In this document: positions 16,545-24,822 of the stretch, one piece after another
Position numbering within the stretch: the first letter of the stretch is position 1
Layout of the letters: every line of letters starts with the position of its first letter
NCBI RefSeq assembly: GCF_020866905.1
Contig: NZ_JAIVCC010000001.1
Coordinates: 91,148 to 155,147 of the forward strand
Direction of reading: 5' to 3'
Length of the DNA: 64,000 bases
From: Salinimicrobium sediminilitoris
GTDB taxonomy: Bacteria > Bacteroidota > Bacteroidia > Flavobacteriales > Flavobacteriaceae
Position numbers and translations under genes: made by a program
The notes under the pieces: model-generated
Seen by the model: only the letters and a program-made list of their open reading frames with translations
Database searches by the model: none
Told to the model about the DNA's origin: nothing

Positions 16545-17525
16545 ATGCTTGTAGATAGCCACAAAAGATTACATGATTATCTAAGGATCTCCCTTACGGA
16601 TAGCTGTAATTTTCGTTGTCAATATTGTATGCCCAATGAAAATATCCAATGTTTGCCTAATAATCACCTCATGCAGGTAGATGAGATAGAGCAGATTGCA
16701 AAAATTTTTGTTGACCTGGGAGTGAATAAGATCAGGCTTACGGGGGGTGAACCTTTGGTAAGGAAAGAATTCCCCGAGATCCTTCATAGATTATCAAAAT
16801 TACCTGTGGAGATAAGCCTTACAACAAATGCAGTACTTGCACATAAATTCATAGCAGAACTTAATGCAGGGGGGGTGCGAAGTATTAATGTAAGTCTTGA
16901 TACATTAAATAGTGAAACATTTAAAAAGATTACTAAAAGAGATCAATTCCAAAAGGTATGGGATAATATCTTGCTGCTCCTTCAAGAAGGTTTTAGAGTA
17001 AAGATAAATACAGTAGCCATTGAAGGTGTGATCGAAAAGGAAATTCTGGATTTTGTGGCTATTACAAAAAATCTTCCGCTGCACGTACGTATGATCGAAT
17101 TCATGCCTTTTGAAGGGAATCACTGGAACAGTAAAAAAGTCGTGACAGCAAAGCAAATGCTGGAATGGGTTGAAAGCGAATATGACATGGTGAAGCTCAA
17201 AGATGAACCACATGCCACAGCAAAAAAATACAAAGCCATTGGTCATGAAGGCACCTTTGCTTTTATTACCACCATGACAGAACATTTTTGCGGCGATTGT
17301 AACCGGATGAGGTTAACGGCGGATGGTAAGATGAAGAACTGCCTCTTTGGAAGTGAAGAAATGGACCTTTTGGGAACATTACGGAAAGGAAAGGACATAA
17401 TTCCACTTATTAAATCTTCAGTTATCAGAAAACATGCTGTAATGGGTGGACAATTTGGGAAGAGCTATAAACGAGCCGATGCTTCTCAATTGAAGAACCG
17501 AAGCATGATCAAGATAGGAGGATAA
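16545..17525 (+). CDS. moaA: GTP 3',8-cyclase MoaA
   Basis: This radical SAM enzyme of 326 aa catalyses the first step of molybdenum-cofactor synthesis, converting GTP to cyclic 3',8-dihydro-GTP. The N-terminal radical-SAM motif is CNFRCQYC (residues about 21-28). The C-terminal second [4Fe-4S] cluster is FCGDCNRMRLTADGKMKNC (about residues 249-266). The protein ends in Gly-Gly, as active MoaA proteins do. The gene opens the molybdenum-cofactor block and is separated from the reductase operon by 157 bp, which contains a possible -7-like TATCTTTC near 16520 but no FNR-like palindrome. Confidence 0.95.
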   Translation: MLVDSHKRLHDYLRISLTDSCNFRCQYCMPNENIQCLPNNHLMQVDEIEQIAKIFVDLGVNKIRLTGGEPLVRKEFPEILHRLSKLPVEISLTTNAVLAHKFIAELNAGGVRSINVSLDTLNSETFKKITKRDQFQKVWDNILLLLQEGFRVKINTVAIEGVIEKEILDFVAITKNLPLHVRMIEFMPFEGNHWNSKKVVTAKQMLEWVESEYDMVKLKDEPHATAKKYKAIGHEGTFAFITTMTEHFCGDCNRMRLTADGKMKNCLFGSEEMDLLGTLRKGKDIIPLIKSSVIRKHAVMGGQFGKSYKRADASQLKNRSMIKIGG

Positions 17526-17604
17526 TCGGGTGGAGGAATGGAAAGCTCTTGTTTATAAAATTTTTCTTTAGATTAATAATTCATAGCATCAAAAACCAAC
17601 CATT

Positions 17605-18315
17605 ATGAAAAGTAAAATTGAACCTGTTTCAGGATTTAGATTTTTTACGCTACTCCTTGTCATAGGGGTTTCTTTTAGCTCCTGCAAAAATGAAACAGAA
17701 GATCAGCGGCAAAATGAGGATGAATTGTCGGGACAAATGGAAACCGGAACAGAACAGGTTGCTGTGGAATCATATCAGGCTCAGATAACTTCGGTGAATG
17801 GTAAGGCCAATAAAAACAGAAGTGTCTCAGGAATTGTGAGGCTTGAGGTACAGGGAGATGAACTAAAGGTCTTTGTAGAAGCGAGCGGCCTGGAACCGGG
17901 AATGATGTACCTACAGCATCTTCATGGCGCTAAAGATGGAGGGGAGATAAATTGTCCTGATTCTGCAGCTGATGAAAACAATGATGGGGTTGTGGATATT
18001 ACTGAAGCATATGATGTGGCAGGAGTTACCATGATCATGCTGCATAATGATCCTACTAATTTTGAGGTGGAATCAGAAACCTATCCTACAGCTGATGAAA
18101 CCGGAAATATTTCCTATCAACAAGTTATAAACCTTGATGAGCTTAGACAGGGTTTTATGGAGGAATTTGACTGGGGGGAAATGGATTTTGGCCAATTTAC
18201 CTATTTGATCCATGGAGTGGAAGAGGAGGCAGTTCCCGAATCGGCTGAGAGTGTAAAAGGTCTTCCGGCACATGTTACTCTACCTATAGGATGTGCAAAA
18301 ATATCTCAGTCATAA
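17605..18315 (+). CDS. Periplasmic lipoprotein with CHRD-like domain
   Basis: This protein of 236 aa has a lipoprotein signal ending FSSC (Cys about residue 27), so it is likely membrane-anchored in the periplasm. The body contains VSGIVRLEVQGDELKVFVEASGLEPGM followed by QHLHGAKDGG, which resembles a CHRD or superoxide-dismutase-like beta-sandwich. An acidic DENNDGVVDITEA stretch could bind calcium. It lies between moaA and moeA; its last bases run into the sequence just upstream of the chosen moeA start. The family assignment is tentative and a role in cofactor synthesis is not obvious. Confidence 0.62.
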   Translation: MKSKIEPVSGFRFFTLLLVIGVSFSSCKNETEDQRQNEDELSGQMETGTEQVAVESYQAQITSVNGKANKNRSVSGIVRLEVQGDELKVFVEASGLEPGMMYLQHLHGAKDGGEINCPDSAADENNDGVVDITEAYDVAGVTMIMLHNDPTNFEVESETYPTADETGNISYQQVINLDELRQGFMEEFDWGEMDFGQFTYLIHGVEEEAVPESAESVKGLPAHVTLPIGCAKISQS

Positions 18316-18346
18316 GGGCTTTTTTTCTGGTTTTAAATACACAAGA

Positions 18347-19522
18347 ATGATCTCAGTTGAACAGGCAAGAAAAATCCTTTATGAAAATTCAGAAAGAGGA
18401 AAAATAACCACTATTGAACTGAGAGAAAGTTTAGGAACTGTCCTGGCAGAAGATATATATTCCTCTATCGATGTGCCTTCTTTCGATAATTCGGCCATGG
18501 ATGGGTATGCTCTAAAATTCGATGGAGAAAGCGAAAGCTGGAGGCTGCAGGGTGAGATCCAGGCAGGAGATACTGCTGTTCACGAGGTGGCATCCGGAGA
18601 AGCTACTCGTATTTTCACCGGAGCAAAAATGCCGGAGGGAGCAGACACTGTAATTCAGCAGGAGCTTATCGAACGAAAAGGGGACAGGATCATTTACAAC
18701 CATGAAAAAATTTCGACCGGCAGCAATGTGCGGTTGACAGGTTCTCAATGCAAGGCAGGAGACCAGATCCTGAAGAAAGGTACTAAAGTGACATCGGGAG
18801 TGGTCGGGTTGCTTGCCTCTGTAGGGGTTTCAAAAATGAAAATTTTCACACCTCCTTCAGTAGCCTATGTGGTTACGGGTAATGAATTAAAGGAACCGGG
18901 AGAACCTCTCAAAACTGGGGAGATCTATAATTCCAACGGTCCTATGCTCGAGGCCTTACTGAAACAAATAGGAATAAAAGAAATTGTCGCTAAAAGAGCT
19001 TCAGATGATAAGGAAAAACTCCAACAGATCATAAATTCGGCATGGGAACAACAGGATGTACTGATCCTTAGCGGTGGAATTTCTGTGGGAGATTACGATT
19101 TTGTTAAGGAATGCCTGGAAAAGGTGGGAGTAAAAGAACTTTTTTATAAAATAAAGCAACGGCCGGGAAAACCTATGTATGTGGGCAAAAAAGGAGATAA
19201 AATGGTCTTTGCCCTTCCGGGAAATCCTGCTTCGGTTCTCAGTTGCTATGTGCAGTATGTGAAACCATGTTTACAGAACCTCATGGGAAAAAAGGATGCT
19301 TGGCAACCCGATAATATTTTGCCACTTTTGGAAGATGTAAAAAAGAAGCCGGGATTTACCTTTTTTATGAAAGCTAAAAAAGAAGATGGTAAGGTGAAAA
19401 TTTTGACAGGACAACAATCTTTTAACCTGCAGGCTTTTAGTACAGCCGATTGCCTGGTGGAACTTGAAGAAGAAGCCGAAGTTGTTCCTAAAGGAACACT
19501 TGTAAAGATCTATAATCTTTAA
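18347..19522 (+). CDS. moeA: Molybdopterin molybdenumtransferase MoeA
   Basis: MoeA inserts molybdate into adenylylated molybdopterin. I choose the ATG at 18347 (MISVEQARKIL), giving 391 aa. A longer frame from 18293 would overlap the upstream lipoprotein gene and add 18 residues unlike any MoeA. Family motifs include PSFDNSAMDGYA (about residue 46), GGISVGDYDF (about 240) and LPGNPASVLSCY (about 290). The C-terminal domain IV is present. It begins a run of closely spaced cofactor genes extending to 23547. Confidence 0.93.
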   Translation: MISVEQARKILYENSERGKITTIELRESLGTVLAEDIYSSIDVPSFDNSAMDGYALKFDGESESWRLQGEIQAGDTAVHEVASGEATRIFTGAKMPEGADTVIQQELIERKGDRIIYNHEKISTGSNVRLTGSQCKAGDQILKKGTKVTSGVVGLLASVGVSKMKIFTPPSVAYVVTGNELKEPGEPLKTGEIYNSNGPMLEALLKQIGIKEIVAKRASDDKEKLQQIINSAWEQQDVLILSGGISVGDYDFVKECLEKVGVKELFYKIKQRPGKPMYVGKKGDKMVFALPGNPASVLSCYVQYVKPCLQNLMGKKDAWQPDNILPLLEDVKKKPGFTFFMKAKKEDGKVKILTGQQSFNLQAFSTADCLVELEEEAEVVPKGTLVKIYNL

Positions 19523-19550
19523 AAATTGTAGGAACCTAAATCACTGATGT

Positions 19551-20288
19551 ATGCCGGGAGAGTTGTTTCTATATCTCATTATCCTATTACCTGTAGCAGC
19601 ATTTTTCTATGCCTCTGTGGGACACGGAGGCGCGAGCAGTTACTTGATGATCCTCGCCCTCGCAGGATTTGCTCCTGAAGAAATTCGTCCCGCTGCATTA
19701 TTGCTTAATATCGTCGTCTCTTTTGTCGCTTTTTCCACACATCGTAAAACCTGTAACTTTCCAAAAAAGCTGTTTTTGCAACTGGCTTTATTTTCCATTC
19801 CCGCTGCCTTTATAGGAGGACTCGTGGTCGTGGATTCGGCCATCTATAAAAATATATTGGGCGTTTTACTGCTGTTCCCTATAATGCAATTTCTGGGGTT
19901 ATTCCCGAAAAATCCAGACGTACTGTTGGAAAAACGCCCGTGGATGCCGGCGGTAATTGGTATTATGATCGGGTTCTTTTCGGGACTCATAGGAATTGGA
20001 GGTGGGATCATTCTTTCTCCGCTGTTGTTGATGCTGGGCTGGGCCAATGTACGACAGACAGCTGCTCTTAGTGCGCTGTTCATCTTCGTCAATTCAATAG
20101 CAGGTTATTTAGGCACGGTAGGTTTTGATCTTGCGGTAGAAAAATCCATGTGGATCTTCATCCCATTTACGGTCCTTGGCGGAATCCTTGGGGGCTTTTT
20201 TGGATCCCAACGTTTTAATGTTCGGGTCGTGAAACACCTGCTAACCTTCGTACTTGCAGGCGCGGCGATCAAATTGATCCTATCATGA
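19551..20288 (+). CDS. TauE/SafE-family membrane transporter
   Basis: This polytopic membrane protein of 245 aa has about eight hydrophobic segments and two internal repeats carrying the TauE/SafE glycine motifs: SVGHGGASSYL near residue 22 and GLIGIGGGIILSPLL near residue 145. Family members move sulfite, sulfonates or other small anions. Its stop overlaps the mobA start (ATGA), and moeA lies only 28 bp upstream. Co-translation with cofactor genes suggests a role linked to molybdopterin chemistry, such as sulfur-oxyanion or molybdate handling. That is inference. Confidence 0.82.
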   Translation: MPGELFLYLIILLPVAAFFYASVGHGGASSYLMILALAGFAPEEIRPAALLLNIVVSFVAFSTHRKTCNFPKKLFLQLALFSIPAAFIGGLVVVDSAIYKNILGVLLLFPIMQFLGLFPKNPDVLLEKRPWMPAVIGIMIGFFSGLIGIGGGIILSPLLLMLGWANVRQTAALSALFIFVNSIAGYLGTVGFDLAVEKSMWIFIPFTVLGGILGGFFGSQRFNVRVVKHLLTFVLAGAAIKLILS

Positions 20289-20875
20289 GTCCTGCTCCAA
20301 AAATTGAAGCTTTTGTACTGGCAGGCGGCAAAAGCAGCAGGATGGGTAAAGACAAAGGTTTGGTGAATCTTAATAACCAACCTATGGTCTCTTACGTGTT
20401 CCAGGCCTTGCAAGAAGCGGAGCTGCCGGTAAAGATCATCGCAAACAGTCGGGATTACGAAAAATTTGGATTCCCGGTATGTAAAGACGTGGTGAAGGAA
20501 AGAGGACCGATGGGAGGTTTATTGACGGCATTTAACAATACAGATGCTGAGGTAGTACTGCTTATAAGCTGCGATATGCCTTTTGTAAATGCAGAAGCCA
20601 TAAACCTGTTGCTCAAAGCAGTAGATGAGGATTACATTACAGCTGCCCTGGTAAAGGACAGGATCAACCCCTTATTCGCTGCCTATCCGTTACACTTAAA
20701 GGGATCTGTGGAAGATGCGATTGCTTCGGAAGAGTTAAAAATGACCGATTTCATTTTAAAGAATCCGCACACTTTAGTACCTTCCGTAGCGCAGAAAATG
20801 CCGTGGTGTTTCCGCAATATTAATAATGAACAAGAACTGAAAGAAGCTGAAGAAAAATGGAGCCACTTACTATAA
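20285..20875 (+). CDS. mobA: Molybdenum cofactor guanylyltransferase MobA
   Basis: This enzyme of 196 aa attaches GMP to Mo-molybdopterin to make the MGD cofactor needed by the NasC/NapA-like reductase. The nucleotide-binding signature LAGGKSSRMGKDKGL is at residues about 11-25. SCDMPFV (about residue 96) is the metal-binding Asp motif. The length is typical. It overlaps the upstream transporter by 4 bp, and its 3' end overlaps moaD by 19 bp. Its presence agrees with a bis-MGD enzyme in the same region. Confidence 0.92.
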   Translation: MSPAPKIEAFVLAGGKSSRMGKDKGLVNLNNQPMVSYVFQALQEAELPVKIIANSRDYEKFGFPVCKDVVKERGPMGGLLTAFNNTDAEVVLLISCDMPFVNAEAINLLLKAVDEDYITAALVKDRINPLFAAYPLHLKGSVEDAIASEELKMTDFILKNPHTLVPSVAQKMPWCFRNINNEQELKEAEEKWSHLL

Positions 20876-21093
20876 AAAGCTTCGGAATGCTGGCCGAAAA
20901 AATGCCTCAATCCGAATTTGAGTTTCCCTATCATAAAGATTCAAATGAGCTGCTGAAGGCTTTGAATACAAAATATCCTTTTTTGGCAGACCTGAAGTTT
21001 TCCCTGGCTGTGGATAAGCAGCTGGTACAGGAAAACACTCCTTTAAAAGGGAATGAAGAGATCGCTCTATTACCGCCATTTTCGGGAGGATGA
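20857..21093 (+). CDS. moaD: Molybdopterin synthase sulfur carrier subunit MoaD
   Basis: This ubiquitin-fold protein of 78 aa ends LPPFSGG; the terminal Gly-Gly is adenylated by MoeB and thiocarboxylated. The residues before it (EEIALLPP) match the family. It overlaps mobA upstream and moeB downstream (4 bp, ATGA), so the three are translationally coupled. Confidence 0.9.
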   Translation: MEPLTIKSFGMLAEKMPQSEFEFPYHKDSNELLKALNTKYPFLADLKFSLAVDKQLVQENTPLKGNEEIALLPPFSGG

Positions 21094-22184
21094 GCAGGTT
21101 TGAAAGACAAACCATATTACCCGGTTTTGGACAGGAAGGTCAACAGAAATTGAAAGCTGCCCGGGTGCTGGTGGTTGGAGCCGGCGGACTCGGTTGTCCG
21201 GCGCTGTTGCACCTCGCAGCCGCCGGAGTTGGAACTCTGGGAATTGCCGATGGAGATAACATCAGCGAGTCCAATCTCAACCGCCAAACCCTTTTCGGAC
21301 ATCAACATATTGGAAAACATAAAGCTGAAACCGCAGGAGAACTGCTAAAAGAAAAATATCCTGATGTCAACTTCAATGTAATTTCCGAATTCCTGAACAA
21401 CAGCAATGCGATAGAAATTTTAAGGGATTACGATCTGGTGCTCGATGGCAGTGATAACTTCGGTACCCGATATATGATGAACGATGCTTGCGTGCTGTTG
21501 GATAAGCCGCTGGTAATGGGCGCCATATATCAATATGAAGGGCAGGTGACGGTTTTTAATTATGGAGAAAATCCGGTGAATTACCGGGACATGTATCCAA
21601 ATGCGCCGCAGCCACACGAGGTTCCCAACTGTAGCGAAACAGGAGTTCTGGGTGTGCTTCCGGGACTGATAGGGACGCTTCAGGCGACCGAGGCCATAAA
21701 AATTATTTCAGGAATTGGAAAAGTACTGACAAATAAAGTTTTGTTTTACAATCTGAAAACATCAGGATTTTTTGAAGTGGCGGTAGCGCCGAATTCAGAT
21801 TTAAAAAAGGAACTTCCGGCTAGTGAAGAAGTCTTCCGAAGCAAGGATTATAATATCACCTGTGGACTTTCAGAAAGCATAGACTGGAAGAAGGCACTGG
21901 ACTGGAAACACAGTCTAAAAAGCTGTGTTTTAGTGGACATTCGGGAACTCGAGGAGGAGCCAGTTTTTGAGCGGGTAGATATTAGTAAAATTCCAATGTC
22001 GGTTTTAAACCAAGATCAGGATAAAGTTCGTTCCTTTGAAAATATTATCCTTTTTTGCAAGAGCGGGAAACGCAGTGAACACATGGCTGCGGAGCTAAAA
22101 AAGCAATTTCCTGAGAAAAAAGTATTTTCGGTGGATGGAGGAATTATGCATCCTGCTTCCCCGGTAAATTCAGAAGAAAAATGA
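21090..22184 (+). CDS. moeB: MoeB/ThiF-type adenylyltransferase fused to a rhodanese domain
   Basis: This 364-aa protein activates MoaD. The N-terminal E1-like domain carries VVGAGGLGCPAL (about residue 27), the DGDNISESNLNRQ ATP-site segment, and the catalytic-type Cys in NCSETGVLG (about 181). The C-terminal rhodanese domain (about 275-355) has the active-site loop FCKSGKRS. Such E1-rhodanese fusions deliver sulfur directly to the carrier. The usual zinc-binding cysteine pair of MoeB (as in YRCLFP) is absent: here the stretch reads YRDMYP, and no second CxxC is seen. The gene is coupled to moaD and moaE by 4-bp overlaps. Confidence 0.88.
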   Translation: MSRFERQTILPGFGQEGQQKLKAARVLVVGAGGLGCPALLHLAAAGVGTLGIADGDNISESNLNRQTLFGHQHIGKHKAETAGELLKEKYPDVNFNVISEFLNNSNAIEILRDYDLVLDGSDNFGTRYMMNDACVLLDKPLVMGAIYQYEGQVTVFNYGENPVNYRDMYPNAPQPHEVPNCSETGVLGVLPGLIGTLQATEAIKIISGIGKVLTNKVLFYNLKTSGFFEVAVAPNSDLKKELPASEEVFRSKDYNITCGLSESIDWKKALDWKHSLKSCVLVDIRELEEEPVFERVDISKIPMSVLNQDQDKVRSFENIILFCKSGKRSEHMAAELKKQFPEKKVFSVDGGIMHPASPVNSEEK

Positions 22185-22621
22185 CACGAAAACCAAAAAA
22201 TATATTTGTAGAAGGGCCCATTTCCAGCGATAAGATAGCTACTTCCATTCAGAACCACAGTTCAAAGACCAATATTGGTGCCCATTCCATCTTTTTGGGG
22301 CAGGTACGGGCAGATGAAAAGGAGGGAAGCACAGTGAGAGCTATTAATTATACGGCATATAAGGATATGGCGCTGGAAAAAGCTTTTGAGATTAGAGAAG
22401 CTATTTTTGAGAAGTATCCACTAACCTGTATGCATATCTACCACAGCCTGGGAGAGGTGAAAACAGGGGAGATCAGTCTCTTTGTATTCACCTCTTCAAA
22501 ACATCGCAAGGCGGCAATCGATGCTTGTGAAGAACTGGTGGAGCGAATCAAAAAAGAACTTCCGGTTTGGGGGAAGGAATTGCTGGAAAGTAACGAAGGC
22601 AGCTGGAAAGAAAACACCTGA
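22181..22621 (+). CDS. moaE: Molybdopterin synthase catalytic subunit MoaE
   Basis: This 146-aa large subunit converts cyclic pyranopterin monophosphate to molybdopterin with MoaD thiocarboxylate. Motifs seen are FLGQVRADEKEGSTV (about residue 43), the HSLGEVK segment (about 87) and the catalytic-lysine region KKELPVWGKE near residue 126 (family pattern PIWKKE). It overlaps moeB by 4 bp and is followed 11 bp later by the moaC-moaB fusion. Confidence 0.92.
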   Translation: MTRKPKNIFVEGPISSDKIATSIQNHSSKTNIGAHSIFLGQVRADEKEGSTVRAINYTAYKDMALEKAFEIREAIFEKYPLTCMHIYHSLGEVKTGEISLFVFTSSKHRKAAIDACEELVERIKKELPVWGKELLESNEGSWKENT

Positions 22622-22632
22622 AAAGAAATTAT

Positions 22633-23547
22633 ATGGTAGATATTACCCATAAGTCCAATACCCTTAGAAAAGCCATTGCACAGGCAATGGTTAAAGTAAG
22701 CGATCTCAAAACGATCCAAGCTATAGAGCAAAAGAAGGTGCCTAAGGGAGACGTGTTTGAAATGGCAAAAACCGCCGGACTTTTTGCAGCGAAGCGCACC
22801 AGCGACATGATTCCCGATTGTCATCCTCTGCCAATTGAATATACCAACATAAGGTATCGTATTGAAGAACTTGCAGTTTTCATTGAAGTCGAAGTACATA
22901 CCATCTATAAGACCGGAGTTGAGGTGGAAGCCATGCATGCTGCATCTGTCGTAGCTCTTACCATGTATGATATGCTAAAGCCAATAGACAAAGGCATCAG
23001 TATTGAAAATATCAAACTCTTGGAGAAAAAAGGAGGAAAGACAGATTACCGCAAGGTAGTTGCAGAGAATGATATTAGGGCGGCTGTCATCGTGTGTTCA
23101 GACTCAATTTCGGCGAGAGAAAAAGAAGATCGCGCCGGGAAAATCATTATGGAAAAGCTCAAAGCTCATGAGGTTTCAGTTAATAATTATGTAATTATTC
23201 CTGATGAAAAGGAGAGAATTCAGGAGCTGATAAAACAGTATTCTAAAGCAGGAATAGACCTGCTCATCCTTACAGGCGGTACAGGACTTTCCCCCCGGGA
23301 CGTAACTCCCGAAGCTGTACGGCCACTTCTCGAAAGACCGGTGCCCGGAATCGAGGAGGCAATAAGAAATTACGGGCAGGAAAGAACACCATATTCTATG
23401 TTATCACGTTCTGTTTCAGGATTAATAGGGAATACCCTTGTGCTGGCTCTCCCTGGATCAACTAAAGGAGCAGCTGAATCTATGGATGCTGTTTTTCCTG
23501 CGGTAATGCATATTTTCAGGGTGCTGGCGGCATTTAAGCATGATTGA
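22633..23547 (+). CDS. moaCB: Bifunctional MoaC-MoaB(MogA) molybdenum cofactor protein
   Basis: This fusion has 304 aa. Residues 1-140 are MoaC (cyclic pyranopterin monophosphate synthase), with PDCHPLPIE (about residue 58), the catalytic-Lys region and EAMHAASVVALTMYDM (about 105). Residues 150-304 are the MoaB/MogA adenylyltransferase, with LTGGTGLSPRDVTPEA (about 215) and LPGSTKGAAES. The fusion, known in other Bacteroidota, supplies both the second step and the adenylation step that precedes MoeA. It ends the cofactor operon. Molybdate uptake genes (modABC) are not in the window. Confidence 0.92.
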   Translation: MVDITHKSNTLRKAIAQAMVKVSDLKTIQAIEQKKVPKGDVFEMAKTAGLFAAKRTSDMIPDCHPLPIEYTNIRYRIEELAVFIEVEVHTIYKTGVEVEAMHAASVVALTMYDMLKPIDKGISIENIKLLEKKGGKTDYRKVVAENDIRAAVIVCSDSISAREKEDRAGKIIMEKLKAHEVSVNNYVIIPDEKERIQELIKQYSKAGIDLLILTGGTGLSPRDVTPEAVRPLLERPVPGIEEAIRNYGQERTPYSMLSRSVSGLIGNTLVLALPGSTKGAAESMDAVFPAVMHIFRVLAAFKHD

Positions 23548-23659
23548 TACATTCGACCACAGAAAAAAAAGACAGTCGAAGTATTAGATTTAAGAGAAAT
23601 TTTACATGGATTCTGGTATAAATATTACTTCCTTTAATAAATTTTAAATTAAGCTTGTT

Positions 23660-23882
23660 ATGGGAAGACCTGCCACTAAACCAACAGACCTGAAAGATGG
23701 TTATTATATAGAAGTCAAAAATAAAAACCAAAAATCAATCCGACATTAAAATCCCGAGAGATACTGAAGACCAGCTTTTAATGGCCATTGATGAATACAA
23801 AGTAAACAATGAAGTGGTTATTCTTGGGAAACAAGAAAATGGAAAAATGAGGGATATTCCAGAACTTAGTTCTGAACAATAA
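23660..23882 (+). pseudogene. Frameshifted paralogue of the 72-aa gene at 1636
   Basis: Translation from the ATG gives MGRPATKPTDLKDGYYIEV and then reaches a stop after about 31 codons. Shifting by one base at the TCAATCC stretch (around 23738) restores DIKIPRDT...LLMAIDEYKVNNEVVILGKQENGKMRDI through to TAA at 23880. The copy therefore has a single-base insertion relative to the intact gene at 1636-1854. A sequencing error or programmed frameshift cannot be excluded without reads. Confidence 0.75.
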
Positions 23883-24531
23883 GGTTTTTTGGCTTTGGCT
23901 CATTAGTAACACCTCTCCCAACTCTTATATTTCTCTTTTTCCACTTTAAAATATCTCATCATACCCTATCAAACTGTAAAATTTTTGTTTTGTTCTTTAA
24001 GTGGTTATAACTAGGCGCTTTATGCTATGGTTTTGGGTTGTTGTTCAAAATAGTGGCTCAGAAATTTATTTTGAAACACTTATTTTAATAATTTTATTTA
24101 CCACGTAAGTTCCAGCAAAAAGTATTTAAGTTTTTAGAATTTGTGGTATCCTCCTGAAGATTATCCTGCCAACCCGTAAGAATAAATACTATTTACTTTT
24201 TTCATCCGGAACGTTTTCCATTTTGATTACCCTTCCTGCTAGTAAGACGGCTGAAAAAATTTCAGCTAGTTAACATTTACTTCTTCCAGAGCCATCGCGT
24301 AACCATTTTTGATGCACAACTTTTCGGGATTTAGAATTAGGATAGGCCGTACTTTTAATTTATAGATTTGCCAAAAACCCCCATTCAGGCCGGCTAACTT
24401 CTAAATCCCGTTCCTTTGCCGAAGAAAAATGGTTACAACAGCGGAGGCTTGGGAAGAAGTTGCTGTTGAAGTCGACGGGGGACTTTAACTTTTGATTATT
24501 AAGTTAGCAATCAGGCGGACGCATGGTTAGA

Positions 24532-24600
24532 GGAGGACTGTAATGCAGTGGAAGGATTTCCTCCTGGAGCGAAATGAAAGGAATCCTATGGCCATGGGTC
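24532..24600. other. Non-coding stretch with RNA-like inverted repeats
   Basis: Within the 940-bp gap 23883-24822 I see no credible gene. This segment can pair GGAGG (24532-24536) with CCTCC (24560-24564) around an inner ACTG-TAATG-CAGT hairpin (24537-24549). Alternatively AGGATTTCC can pair with GGAATCCT across 24553-24587. This could be an unannotated small RNA or a remnant of mobile-element control DNA. No match to a known RNA family is recognised. Confidence 0.25.
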
Positions 24601-24698
24601 CAAGACCTTTCCCGAAGCTCTTTTTCCGCAGCGCAGCGTAGGGAAATGTGCTGAGGGAGTGGATTTAAAGTTGTCTTTTAACTTATTCATAATTTGTA

Positions 24699-24734
24699 CA
24701 ACCTGTGGAACAACCAGTGAAACAACTTGTGTAA
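24699..24734. repeat. Three tandem 12-bp repeats (iteron-like)
   Basis: CAACCTGTGGAA, CAACCAGTGAAA and CAACTTGTGTAA lie head to tail with an exact 12-bp period, about 90 bp from the 3' end of the minus-strand DNA-binding-like gene. They may be binding sites for a replication or control protein of the decayed mobile element in 24-27 kb. Confidence 0.45.
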
Positions 24735-24822
24735 TAGTTTTGATTTCAATTGTAAAACATTAAAAACACCCTCTCAAATTAGATTTTTATTTCTATATTT
24801 TTTTGTTTTCCTATGTACCTTT

